The notes beneath the pieces are model-generated. The model saw only the letters and a program-made list of their open reading frames with translations, did not search any database and was not told the DNA's origin. A DNA stretch of 64,000 bases, taken from positions 558,001 to 622,000 of the forward strand of contig JADJWC010000001.1 of assembly GCA_016716565.1 (NCBI GenBank). Reading direction: 5' to 3'. Each line of letters starts with the position of its first letter. Position 1 is the first letter of the stretch. Made by a program: the position numbers and the translations under genes. This document shows, piece by piece, positions 36,902 through 45,473 of this stretch. This DNA comes from a bacterium. Lineage in GTDB: Bacteria; Bacteroidota; Ignavibacteria; Ignavibacteriales; Ignavibacteriaceae.

Positions 36902-38149
36902 TTAGATTAAATGTGTTAATAGTCCATCTCTAAGTTTTGGTTCGAACCATGTTGATTTTGGCGGCATAACTTCTCCGGCATCCGAAATATTCATTAGATC
37001 GTCAAGTCCAACCGGATAAAGTGAAAATGCAACCGCAGCTTTGCCCGAATCAACCAGCTTTTCAAGTTCTTTTGTTCCGCGGATTCCACCAATAAAATCG
37101 ATACGATTATTAGTTCGTGGATCATCGATTCCAAGAACCGGATTAAGCAAAAAGTTTTGAAGAATACTTACATCAAGCTTTTCTCCAACAGATTTTTCAA
37201 GAGATAAACTTGCAAGAACCGAATCTCTTGCTTTCAGATGATACCACTGTTTATCCAAATACATACAGAAATTGTTTTTAGTTTGTGGCTGTTTACTGTT
37301 AGTTGGTTTAACCTCAAACTTTTCACTTATCTCGTTCAAAAAATCTTCTTTGCTCAATTTATTCAAGTCAAATACAACACGATTGTACGGGAGTATCTTC
37401 AACTGCTCAGCAGGAAAGATAACTGCAACAAAAAAGTTGTACTCCTCATTTCCCGTGTGCTTCGGATTGCTTTTCTTCTTCTCTTCTCTTGCACGACTTG
37501 CACTCTTTGCTCTGTGATGTCCATCAGCAATGTACAGCTTATTAATTTTTGCAAACTCATTTATAATTATCTGATTATAATTTTCAGGAACAACCCAGAC
37601 AGTATGCTGGATTCCATCCGGAGCCGCAAAATCATATTCAGGTTTGATTTCTGTTATTGTCTTATCAACAACGTCATTAACATTTTTGACACCGCGATAG
37701 GTTAAAAATACAATTCCTGTTTGAGCTTCAGTTGTGATAATATGATTTGTTCTATCGTCTTCTTTTACTTTTCTGGTCTTTTCGTGTTTTAGAATTACAT
37801 CGTTGTCATAATCATCAACAGAAAAAGTTGCGCAGATTCCTGTTTGTGATCTTCCGTCCATAATTAATCTATAAAGATAAAATGCGGGCTTATCATCCAT
37901 CTTCAATGGAGCCTCTTTAATAATTCTATTAAGATTTTCTTTTGCTTTCAGATAAACTTCTTTTGAGTAAACATCTTTAACATCAGGCAGATCGATTTCT
38001 GATCTTGTAATGTGCAAATAGCTTAATGGATTTCCTTCCGAATAACTTGCCGCTTCGTCTCTGTTAACAACATCGTAAGGAACACTAGCAACAAGCTGAG
38101 ATTTTTCTTTTGTAGGTCTTAATGCTTTGAATGGTTTAATAACTGCCAT
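36902..38149 (-). CDS. DUF1015 family protein
   Basis: This 415-residue cytosolic protein has the DUF1015 signatures: IKPFKALRPT at the N terminus, VASVPYDVVNRDEA, NPLSYLHITRSEI, and the LYIADGHHRAKSA motif in the middle. The family is of unknown biochemical role but is regularly linked to serA/serC, as here, where serC follows in the same direction. The HH motif suggests a metal or phosphate site; this is inference. Confidence 0.92.
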   Translation of the reverse strand: MAVIKPFKALRPTKEKSQLVASVPYDVVNRDEAASYSEGNPLSYLHITRSEIDLPDVKDVYSKEVYLKAKENLNRIIKEAPLKMDDKPAFYLYRLIMDGRSQTGICATFSVDDYDNDVILKHEKTRKVKEDDRTNHIITTEAQTGIVFLTYRGVKNVNDVVDKTITEIKPEYDFAAPDGIQHTVWVVPENYNQIIINEFAKINKLYIADGHHRAKSASRAREEKKKSNPKHTGNEEYNFFVAVIFPAEQLKILPYNRVVFDLNKLSKEDFLNEISEKFEVKPTNSKQPQTKNNFCMYLDKQWYHLKARDSVLASLSLEKSVGEKLDVSILQNFLLNPVLGIDDPRTNNRIDFIGGIRGTKELEKLVDSGKAAVAFSLYPVGLDDLMNISDAGEVMPPKSTWFEPKLRDGLLTHLI

Positions 38150-38341
38150 ATTTTTTCCGAATAATTTTTAAAACACTACTGCTAAAATCCACAAATTTGA
38201 ACTAATAATCCATTATTTGTCAGCGTTAATTGCTACGAATTTGTGATAAGATGTTTTTAAGCACATATGGAAATCTTTCAATAATCCATTGATGATGGTT
38301 ATTTTTACCAATTATTTAAGATGATTTTATAATGTTCGAAA

Positions 38342-39133
38342 ATGGCAATCTTCAGAAGAAAACGTAAATTCCGAAAAAAGATAAGTAAGGGAAAAGTATC
38401 TGTAATCGGAAATGTCGAATATCACCGTGAGATTTACTCGCGAATATTAGATAGCAAACGTGATTTTTTTATTTGGCTTCCGGCAAGCTACGATGATAAT
38501 CCTTCAAGGAGATACCCTGTCCTTTATATGCACGATGGTCAAAATTTAATTGACCCAAAAACGTCTTTTGCAGGAAAGGACTGGCAGGTTGACGAAACAG
38601 TTACAAGGTTAATAAGGGAATTCAAAATTAAAGAAATTATAATAGTAGGAATTAATAACTCCAATGAACGTCTCGAAGAATACAGTGATAGCGTAAAAGG
38701 GGAGAGATATAGAAAATTTTTAATTGAAGATCTTAAAGCATTTGTCGATTCAAAATACAGAACACTTTCAGATAATAAGAATACCGCAATTATGGGTTCA
38801 TCAATGGGAGGGCTTGCTTCTTTTCTGATAGCCTGGAATCACCCGGAAGTTTTTTCAATGGCTGGATGTTTGTCAAGTTCTTTTTATTATAATGATGATA
38901 AAGTTTTTAAAATGCTCGATGTATATTCCGGACCAAAAAAACAAATTAAGTTTTATATCGATCACGGCGAAGACGGATTGGTTCGTGGGCAAAAAATGTT
39001 CTGCAAGCTGACACAAATGGGTTATGTAATCGGAACTGATCTTGATTATTTTTACGCACGCGGAGCCGAACACAATGAATCCGAATGGGCAAAACGGCTT
39101 GAACGACCACTCATATTTTTCTTTGGGAAATGA
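38342..39133 (+). CDS. Esterase of the alpha/beta-hydrolase D/S-transferase type (PF00756)
   Basis: This 263-residue protein has the esterase D/Fes-like fold: IWLPASYDDNPSRRYPVLYMHDGQ in outline, the nucleophile elbow GSSMGG (Ser near residue 154), IDHGEDG (Asp near 201) and AEHNESEW (His near 243) as the triad. A strongly basic N terminus (RRKRKFRKK) and no signal peptide suggest cytoplasmic location. Substrate unknown. An independent gene with repeats on its 3' side. Confidence 0.88.
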   Translation: MAIFRRKRKFRKKISKGKVSVIGNVEYHREIYSRILDSKRDFFIWLPASYDDNPSRRYPVLYMHDGQNLIDPKTSFAGKDWQVDETVTRLIREFKIKEIIIVGINNSNERLEEYSDSVKGERYRKFLIEDLKAFVDSKYRTLSDNKNTAIMGSSMGGLASFLIAWNHPEVFSMAGCLSSSFYYNDDKVFKMLDVYSGPKKQIKFYIDHGEDGLVRGQKMFCKLTQMGYVIGTDLDYFYARGAEHNESEWAKRLERPLIFFFGK

Positions 39134-39144
39134 CAATTCTTTAT

Positions 39145-39218
39145 TGTCATCCCGAATTTATTTCGGGATCTTGTTTCTATAATTTTAATAAAGACCCTGA
39201 AACGAGTTCAGGGTGACA
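39145..39218. repeat. TGTCAT/TGACA-ended palindromic repeat
   Basis: TGTCATCCCGAAtttaTTTCGGGAT and GACCCTGAAACGAGTTCAGGGTGACA: two hairpins bounded by TGTCA/TGACA ends, 74 bp in all. The same design recurs at 50734-50818. Non-coding, MITE-like. Confidence 0.82.
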
Positions 39219-39230
39219 ATTGAGGTTTAA

Positions 39231-39869
39231 ATGAAATTATTTCTAACACTTTTTCTTACTCTGTTCCTTCTTTCCTGCGCGACAGAGAAACCCGTTAACC
39301 TTTCCGTTGCCAGGGAGGAAGTTAAGCAGTATTATGAGTCAGGTAAGTTTGATGAAGAATTGAATAAAGTAATTAAAGATGCAAAAGAAAAATTCAGCAA
39401 GGTAAATTTCAAAAATAATTCAGTTGTGATATTTGATGTTGATGAAACAGCACTAGATAATTATGGATTAGCAAAGGAAATGGGATTCGGTTATGTGTAT
39501 GAAATGAACAAGAAATGGAATGCCGAACTAAAAGCTCCGGCCATTCCTCAGGTAAAAGAACTTTATGATTTTCTTCTTTCAAAAGGAGCAAAAATAATTT
39601 TTCTTACTGGAAGAAACTATTATGAGTACGACGTTACATATAAAAATCTCGTTAAAGAAGGATACACCGTTTTCGATACATTGATTACTCAGATCGGTGA
39701 TGAAACAAAAATGAAAGCACTGGATTTTAAAAGCAGCAAACGTATTTGGCTTACTGAACAAGGATATGATATTGTTGGTACTGTTGGCGACCAATGGACA
39801 GATCTTGAAGGAGAATATCACGGCATTCAAATTAAAATTCCGAATTATCTTTATTTGATAGAAGATTGA
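39231..39869 (+). CDS. HAD-family acid phosphatase lipoprotein (P4/class B-C type)
   Basis: This 212-residue outer-envelope phosphatase has a lipobox at LFLLSCATEK. HAD motif I is FDVDETALDN (near residue 69), motif II FLTGRN, and motif IV VGDQWTDLEG, the order of the lipoprotein e(P4)/acid phosphatase subfamily IIIB. It likely dephosphorylates nucleotides or sugar phosphates in the periplasm for uptake. All catalytic aspartates are present. Confidence 0.9.
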   Translation: MKLFLTLFLTLFLLSCATEKPVNLSVAREEVKQYYESGKFDEELNKVIKDAKEKFSKVNFKNNSVVIFDVDETALDNYGLAKEMGFGYVYEMNKKWNAELKAPAIPQVKELYDFLLSKGAKIIFLTGRNYYEYDVTYKNLVKEGYTVFDTLITQIGDETKMKALDFKSSKRIWLTEQGYDIVGTVGDQWTDLEGEYHGIQIKIPNYLYLIED

Positions 39870-39879
39870 TCTTTTGCAC

Positions 39880-39914
39880 TGTCATTGCGAGGAGTGAAAC
39901 GACGAAGCAATCTC
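39880..39914. repeat. REP-like element (GTCATTGCGAGG type)
   Basis: TGTCATTGCGAGGAGTGAAACGACGAAGCAATCTC is a known style of dispersed repeat in many bacterial genomes; it shares the TGTCAT lead of the other repeats here. It lies just past the hipT stop. Confidence 0.8.
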
Positions 39915-39927
39915 TAGTATTAATCCC

Positions 39928-40854
39928 TCACCAAATCACCTTTCTTCTCTCATCAAGTAAAGCAATGTATTTCTCTTTCATCTCTTTTGACATGAAACTT
40001 TTGTTGATGAGTTCAGCCCATCTTTCAAATTTTTCAGTTATGGAATTAAGTGCCTGATCTATAATCTGGTTATTTAATCCTAACCTTTCTTTACCCCAAT
40101 ATTCAACAAGTACATTTCGATTTAAATTATTCTTTTTCCCTTTCAACGGTAAAGCAATTTCCTCTGCAGGATTTGCCAAAGAGAGCGTTGTGTTTATTAA
40201 ATCATAAAACGGAGTGAATGTTACTTTATTATCTTTTGTTATCAGTGAAAAGTTCTTCAAGTGCTGGTCTTCATTCCCGGTAAGAAAATTAAAAATAGTA
40301 AGCTTAAACAATTTGATTTTTTCAATAGCAGGGAATGTGCAGTAACTCTCAATTATTCCTGCGACTTTTTCCATGCTGTAGTTGTATTTAGTATCCCGAC
40401 TCTTCCCGGAGAGCTGAGCGAAATCTTCCACTGAATATTTTTTCCCTTTACCATAACGGTCAAATCTTTTTATGAAGTATGTCAGCTTCTGATCTTTTGA
40501 ATAAATCAAACCGTGCAATGGTATTTCTAGATCAATCTCTTCGGCGAGATGCATAGTAAGATCTTCATTCTCAGGCAATTGAGGATAGAGATTATTTTGT
40601 GGTTTAAGAATATATTCACCGCCTCTGTCTGTAACTTCAAAAACACTTTCTGTTACTTTCAGCTTCGCAATCAGCTTTGGCTGAACTCCTTGTATCGACA
40701 TCTTCGGTGCTCTCGATGCTGCTTCACGTAATTGCTCTTCCTGTGTGTACGGAAAATCTTCAAGATGAGTAAGACTTCTCGAAAGAAGTTTCAATCCCTT
40801 CTCAGAATATTTCTTATCACCGCATGGTTCGTAAGTTATCGGACAGGTATTCAT
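39928..40854 (-). CDS. hipT: HipT-like serine/threonine kinase toxin of a tripartite HipBST system
   Basis: This 308-residue protein is the kinase part of HipA without its N-terminal subdomain. The regulatory Gly-rich loop reads APKMSIQGVQPKL (Ser53-Ile-Gln55), the ATP-binding lysine is in EYILKP (Lys84), the catalytic loop is GNEDQHLKNF (Asp196), and the metal-binding FYDL holds Asp218. In E. coli O127 HipT phosphorylates tryptophanyl-tRNA synthetase; the target here is unknown. The ATG overlaps the hipS stop as ATGA, so translation is coupled. The loop has one Ser where E. coli HipT has SIS, which may change autophosphorylation. Confidence 0.9.
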   Translation of the reverse strand: MNTCPITYEPCGDKKYSEKGLKLLSRSLTHLEDFPYTQEEQLREAASRAPKMSIQGVQPKLIAKLKVTESVFEVTDRGGEYILKPQNNLYPQLPENEDLTMHLAEEIDLEIPLHGLIYSKDQKLTYFIKRFDRYGKGKKYSVEDFAQLSGKSRDTKYNYSMEKVAGIIESYCTFPAIEKIKLFKLTIFNFLTGNEDQHLKNFSLITKDNKVTFTPFYDLINTTLSLANPAEEIALPLKGKKNNLNRNVLVEYWGKERLGLNNQIIDQALNSITEKFERWAELINKSFMSKEMKEKYIALLDERRKVIW

Positions 40855-41165
40855 GGTGCAATCTCTTCAACTGTAACTGAGCCAACTAAATCTTTTCCAA
40901 CCTGAACCAGTTGAGAGAACAGATCATTTCTATCAATCTTCATTTGACGAATCAAAGCTTCCAATTGTACACCTTCAGGAAGCAATCCATCAAAAAAGGG
41001 AGGGAACTCCTCAAATGTAAATTCCTTTTTGTTCACAGGCATTGTTAATGAAATCGGTGAAGCAGTATATTCATCGAAGTAAACAAATTTATATTTATTC
41101 CCCGGCTCGATCTCAATTAATTCTCCGGCAGGAATTCCGAAATTATATACTCTGGCTTTTCTCAT
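40851..41165 (-). CDS. hipS: HipS-like antitoxin (stand-alone HipA N-terminal domain)
   Basis: This 104-residue protein corresponds to the N-subdomain-1 of HipA: RKARVYNFGIPAGELIE, ISLTMPVNKKEF, FEEFPPFFDGLLPEGVQLEAL and the C-terminal LFSQLVQVGKDLVGSVTV. In HipBST systems this separated domain is the actual antitoxin that binds HipT. It lies between hipB (13-nt gap) and hipT (4-bp overlap), the canonical order. Confidence 0.9.
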   Translation of the reverse strand: MRKARVYNFGIPAGELIEIEPGNKYKFVYFDEYTASPISLTMPVNKKEFTFEEFPPFFDGLLPEGVQLEALIRQMKIDRNDLFSQLVQVGKDLVGSVTVEEIAP

Positions 41166-41178
41166 TTATTCCTCTCTT

Positions 41179-41406
41179 CTAATCAGAAGCTTTTAATAAT
41201 TTCATCAACGGACTCTCAAATTTTATTTTGATATTGAGGACAGTTAATATTTTTTTTATTGTGTCCAACTGAACTGTTTCCTTGCCGCTTTCGATATCAT
41301 AGATTACAGTTTTCCCGACTCCGGCTAAATCAGCTAATCCTTTCTGAGTCAGACCTGCTTGCTTTCTATGAAGTTTGACTATTTCAAATAATGAATCCGT
41401 ATCCAC
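41179..41406 (-). CDS. hipB: HipB-like XRE-family DNA-binding protein
   Basis: This 75-residue protein is a Cro/CI helix-turn-helix: IVKLHRKQAGLTQKGLADLAGVGKTVIYDIESGK in outline, followed by the HipB-type dimerisation strand ILTVLNIKIKFE. In tripartite systems HipB represses the operon and boosts HipS. The start is GTG with GAAGGAA about 7 nt upstream; that SD lies inside the first operator palindrome, so bound HipB (or the site in the mRNA) could also bear on translation. Confidence 0.9.
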   Translation of the reverse strand: MDTDSLFEIVKLHRKQAGLTQKGLADLAGVGKTVIYDIESGKETVQLDTIKKILTVLNIKIKFESPLMKLLKASD

Positions 41407-41412
41407 AATTAT

Positions 41413-41430
41413 TTCCTTCTATAGCAGTAA
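41413..41430. promoter_or_regulatory. HipB operator-like palindrome O1
   Basis: On the coding strand it reads TTACTGCTATAGAAGGAA, 16/18 match to the symmetric consensus TTACTGCTATAGCAGTAA. It abuts the hipB GTG and contains its ribosome-binding site, which explains the two mismatches. Confidence 0.75.
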
Positions 41431-41483
41431 AATATTTAGTTTATGACAAACATACTCGCCAAATAACTCAAAAGCAAGAGTAT

Positions 41484-41501
41484 TTACTGTTATAGCAGTG
41501 A
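41484..41501. promoter_or_regulatory. HipB operator-like palindrome O2
   Basis: TTACTGTTATAGCAGTGA, 16/18 match to the same 18-bp consensus, starting exactly 71 bp upstream of O1 relative to transcription. Confidence 0.78.
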
Positions 41502-41554
41502 ATTATTATAACTTGGATGAAAATAGAATAAAATTGAGTTATAATAATCTAAAA

Positions 41555-41572
41555 TTACTGCTATAGCGGCAA
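41555..41572. promoter_or_regulatory. HipB operator-like palindrome O3
   Basis: TTACTGCTATAGCGGCAA, 16/18 match, exactly 71 bp from O2. It also lies 26 bp before the end of the upstream gene on the same strand. Between O2 and O3 is an 11-bp inverted repeat ATTATTATAAC (41502-41512) / GTTATAATAAT (41538-41548). Confidence 0.78.
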
Positions 41573-41597
41573 TATAATTGGTTTAGTTGATGAGAGA

Positions 41598-42757
41598 TCA
41601 TAACCTTCCCGCTGGTCTCTTTCCCTCCTTCAAAACCATCACTTGCTCATCAGTAAACGACTGGTTGTAAAGCGGCTTGTGTTCGAAATACGCCCGGAAA
41701 AGATCGGCGATGAAATGAATTCTGTCTGATAAATCTCCCCAATCTTTTGCACCACTTTCCTTAAGACTGTCGGAAGTAGGGTCAATTTTATTCAGCAGCT
41801 CGCTTAATTTTTGATCAGATATGTGCACTAATTTTTCTGGAAACTTATGCTTCAGATCTTCACCAAGCTTAAGTAATTCACTTGCGGGAATGAAGAGTGT
41901 CATCATACAATCCGTGATAACTTCCCGTACTTTTAGTTTAGCCAGATTCAGTAATTGATCAATTACTTCATCGAGCGGAAGTTTTCTCTGCAGAAGTTTT
42001 TGAATGTAATAACGTATTCGCAGCCAGAAACCTGGAAGAAGTTCACGAAGCAGATTACTTTTCATTTCATCTTCATTTGTGAATGCGGCATTGAGCGCTT
42101 CCACAATCTGAGGCTGGAGTCGTGTCTGCTCGTGGTAACCGATCAGCAGATTTGAATAGAGTATCATCTCTGCTTTTACTTTTTCATCTGACTGCTTTCT
42201 CGCTTCGATGTAAGATGTGAATGCATCTTTCAGCATTTGTTGTCCGTCCGGCGGATTGCCAGGTTTGAAAGCTGAGCAGAACTTTGAAATATTTTCATCA
42301 GTGAAATCTTCTTCGCTTTTAAAGACAGAAAGAAAACGTGCGAACTCTCCGCCGATCTCTGCAAATACTTTTTGTTTCCTTCAGCGACTGCCCAAGCCGA
42401 ATGTTCAAACGCAGAATCTGGATTAATGAATTTGATTATGAAAGAAGAAACCGCCTTTACTTCCGGAAGATTTTTTATTACATCCGAGTGCTGTGAAATT
42501 GTATTAAGCAGTAAAGTAATTTCAGGTGAGTTGTGAAAGAGGTTCTCGAATGTGCGTGACAAATCTTCTTTGCGGATCGATTGTCCTGCCTGCTTTGATG
42601 CCCAGACAGCAAACGTGCACCAGTTCGGATTGCCGTCTGTGTATTTTGACATTGCCTGCGAAAGCTCATAGTAACCTTGAGTAATGTTTAGATTGCGAAC
42701 AACCGGATCGCCTATACTTACTATTCTCGCTACGTCTTCAACGGTTGGTGCGGTCAT
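41598..42757 (-). pseudogene. Protein of unknown function, one frame break at an A5 run
   Basis: Two frames join into one protein of about 386 residues. The first gives MTAPTVEDVARIVSIGDP, NPNWCTFAVWASKQAGQSIRKEDL and EHSAWAVAEGNKK; the second continues VFAEIGGEFARFLSVF, NPPDGQQMLKDAFTSYIEARK and HFIADLFRAYFEHKP to the stop. The switch lies at AACAAAAAG (A5, plus-strand 42369-42373). One extra A would restore the frame; a -1 ribosomal slip at AAAAAG would do the same. Helix-rich, no signal peptide, no family recognised. The WCTFA/WASKQAG block looks like a conserved core. Confidence 0.7.
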
Positions 42758-42802
42758 TTAATCCTTTCTGAAAAATTTCTCGCCCAATTTAATAATAATC
42801 GA

Positions 42803-42932
42803 TGTCATCCTGAGCCTGTCGAAGGATGACAAGGAATCGTGCTGTCATTCTGAACGAAGTGAAGAATCTGTTTACTTCTTACCCCCGAATTTTTTAATTA
42901 GGAATTGTCATCCCGAACTTTTTTCGGGATCT
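42803..42932. repeat. Cluster of three TGTCAT palindromic repeats
   Basis: TGTCATCCTGAgcctgtcgaAGGATGACA at 42803-42831, TGTCATTCTGAACgaagtGAAGAATCTG-type at 42843-42870, and TGTCATCCCGAActttTTTCGGGATCTG-type at 42906-42932. They fill most of the gap between the unknown gene and the restriction-modification genes. Confidence 0.8.
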
Positions 42933-42994
42933 GTGTTTATTTCTTACAACGGATTTTTTTAATTTAGAGATGAAATTATCTATTAATCGTTATT

Positions 42995-44600
42995 ATGAGT
43001 GTACAATTAAGACTGTTCGAACCAGGAGATTTTGTAACGCTTAAAGAAGCAAGCGAATGGGCATCTGAGCATTTAAAAAAGAAAGTTTCAACTTCAAATA
43101 TTTCCTACTTAGTTAACTACGGACGAATCCAAAAGTATGGTGAAAACGGGGAAACATTAATTTCAATTAAAGAACTAAAAGAATATTATAAATCTTTTAA
43201 TGGCAGAAGGGAAGTTCATTATAAAAGTAAGTTGGGAGATGATTTAAACTGGGCTTTATCTTTCGACCAATATAAGGAAGCTGAAACAACTAAACACGTT
43301 CATCGACTCCATCCCTATAAGGGTAAGTTCATTCCGCAATTGGTTGAATATTTCTTGGATGATCATAAGGATGAATTCAAAAAAGAAGTCTACTTTCACC
43401 CCGAGGATATTGTTCTCGATCCATTTTGTGGAAGCGGGACTACATTGGTTCAGGCGAATGAATTGGGACTGCACGCAATTGGAATAGATATTTCTTATTT
43501 CAACTCCTTTATTTCAAATTGTAAAGTTGCAGAATATGATATACAAGAAGTTCTCCATCGTACTAAAGTAATTACTCTTGAATTAAAAAAATATTTGAGA
43601 CAGCACAGTACGCTAGAATTTGAAGAAGAGCTGCTAAAAGAATTAAATACATTTAATAATAAGTATTTTCCAAGTCCTGAGTTTAAGTACAAACTGAATC
43701 GGGGACAAATTAACGAAGAAAAATTATGGTAAGGAAAAAGAAGAACTCTTTCTTCCAATTTATTTGAGGCTTGTAAAAAAATATGATATAGTACTCGATC
43801 AGATAGGTTCCGATTCATTTCTCGATAAGTGGTTTTCTCAGCATGTTAGGGATGAGATAGACTTTGTGTATTCAAAGATTAAGAGAATGAGGAACTCTAA
43901 CACAAAGGATATTCTGAAACTTATTTTAAGTAGAACAATCAGATCTTGTAGAGCGACGACTCATTCAGATTTAGCCACACTTGTTGAGCCAATTAACAAA
44001 ACATATTATTGCCATAAGCATGGAAAAATATGTAAGCCTTTATTTTCAATTCTGAGATGGTGGGAAACATATACTATAGATACTATTGAAAGGTTAATTG
44101 AGTTCAATCAGCTCAGATCGGAAACAAAACAAATTTGTTTGACTGGAGATAGTAAAGAAATTGATCTGATTGAAGAATTAAAGAAGGTTGATAAAAAGTT
44201 TGCTACAAAAGTTAAAAAGAAAAAAATCAATGGGATATTTTCAAGTCCACCTTATGTCGGTTTGATCGACTACCATGAACAGCATGCGTATGCTTATGAC
44301 TTATTCGGTTTTAAAAGAAAAGATGACCTTGAAATAGGAGCAATGTTTAAAGGGAAAGGAAAGGTGGCACAGGAAGCTTATGTTGATGGAATTTCTAAAT
44401 CATTGTTAAATCTGAAAAAGTATTTGACTGAAGATTATAATGTTTTTCTCGTAGCTAATGATAAATCCAATTTATATCCTTTAATTGCAGAAAAAGCAGG
44501 AATGAAAATAGTAAATCAATTCAAACGACCTGTTCTAAACAGAACTGAAAAGGATAAAGGAGCTTATTCGGAAATAATTTTTCATCTAAAGGGGAACTAA
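42995..44600 (+). pseudogene. DNA methyltransferase (probable N4-cytosine type), one frame break
   Basis: The first frame (to 43732) holds an N-terminal HTH-like segment (TLKEASEWASEHL), HRLHPYKGKFIPQLVEYF and SAM motif I DPFCGSGTT. The second (to 44600) holds ATTHSDLATL, the catalytic motif IV FSSPPYVGLIDYHEQH and NRTEKDKGAYSEIIF. The break lies at about 43719-43729, AAAAATTATGGTAA: one base too many, since skipping a base gives YGKEKEELFLPIYLRLVKK into the next Met. SPPY favours m4C. Its stop overlaps the restriction gene start (TAATG). The enzyme is split as read; it may be whole in the organism. Confidence 0.82.
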
Positions 44601-45372
44601 TGCCAAAATCTGAATCGCGAAAAAAACGTATAGTAGAAACCATCAAGAAGTGCCTGCGAGAAAAATTCAGTAGCTATAAACCTGAAACGGATAATATGCC
44701 ATTTCATTATAGACTATTAGGAAAAGATAGAATGGCGCTATTCTCTTTTATACAATCTTTAAATACAACCTTTGGCATTTCTATCTATGAACCTGTTGCA
44801 AAAGAGTTAGCAAGAGAAACTTTTAAGGAAGTTTATACACAGTACAAGCTTGGAAATCTCATAACTGCGGAAGCACAAAAAGAAATTCAGAGCATAATGA
44901 ACGATCTTTCGGTTGGTGGTGATGTGGATAAACTTTCAGAAACGGAAAGAGTCAGGAAAGTTGCCAAGAAAGGAACGGTTAATACACTCAAATCTGTCAA
45001 AGTAGATTTGTTTCTTATTTCAAAAAATGATGAAGTATTTATGTTTGATTTAAAAACAGTCAAACCAAATAAAGGGGATTTTATCTCTTATAAAAGAAAT
45101 ATGTTGGAATGGTTAGCTGTATATTTTTATCAAAATCCCAGCGTGAAGGTTCATACGCTAATATCCATACCGTATAATCCGTATGAACCCGAACAATATA
45201 AAAGATGGACTATGAAAGGAATGTTAGATACTAAAAAGAAGTAATGGTCGCAGATGAGTTTTGGGATTTTCTTGGAGGTAAAAATACATACAATGAGTTA
45301 CTTGATTGTTTTGAGCAGGCTGGTATTGAACTAAGGCCAGAAATAGATAAATACTTTTTAAGATTTAAATAG
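44600..45372 (+). pseudogene. Type II restriction endonuclease, TdeIII-like, one frame break near C terminus
   Basis: The first frame (to 45244) gives 214 residues with the PD-(D/E)xK core VKVDLFLISKNDEVFMFDLKT and NMLEWLAVYF, ending MLDTKKK. Another frame continues VADEFWDFLGGKNTYNELL and GIELRPEIDKYFLRFK to a stop at 45372, which fits the TdeIII family C terminus. The break is at ACTAAAAAG (A5, 45233-45237); one extra A or a -1 slip restores KKEVMVADEF. The family's prototype cuts GGNCC as I recall; the specificity here is untested. Translation is coupled to the methyltransferase by TAATG. Confidence 0.75.
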
Positions 45373-45473
45373 TAATTAACAATAATTATCAAATATTTGA
45401 TTCTTTATATTTATTAGATTAGTTTCGGACAAAGAAATATATATTATTCATCATTATAAAAATTATCAATTAA

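Noticed and set aside
37238..37705. A 155-codon open frame antisense to the DUF1015 gene
   Set aside because: Low-complexity hydrophobic translation opposite a well-supported gene; no SD or homology.
42803..42932. CRISPR array
   Set aside because: The repeats are palindromic, unequal in sequence and irregularly spaced, with no spacers or cas genes.
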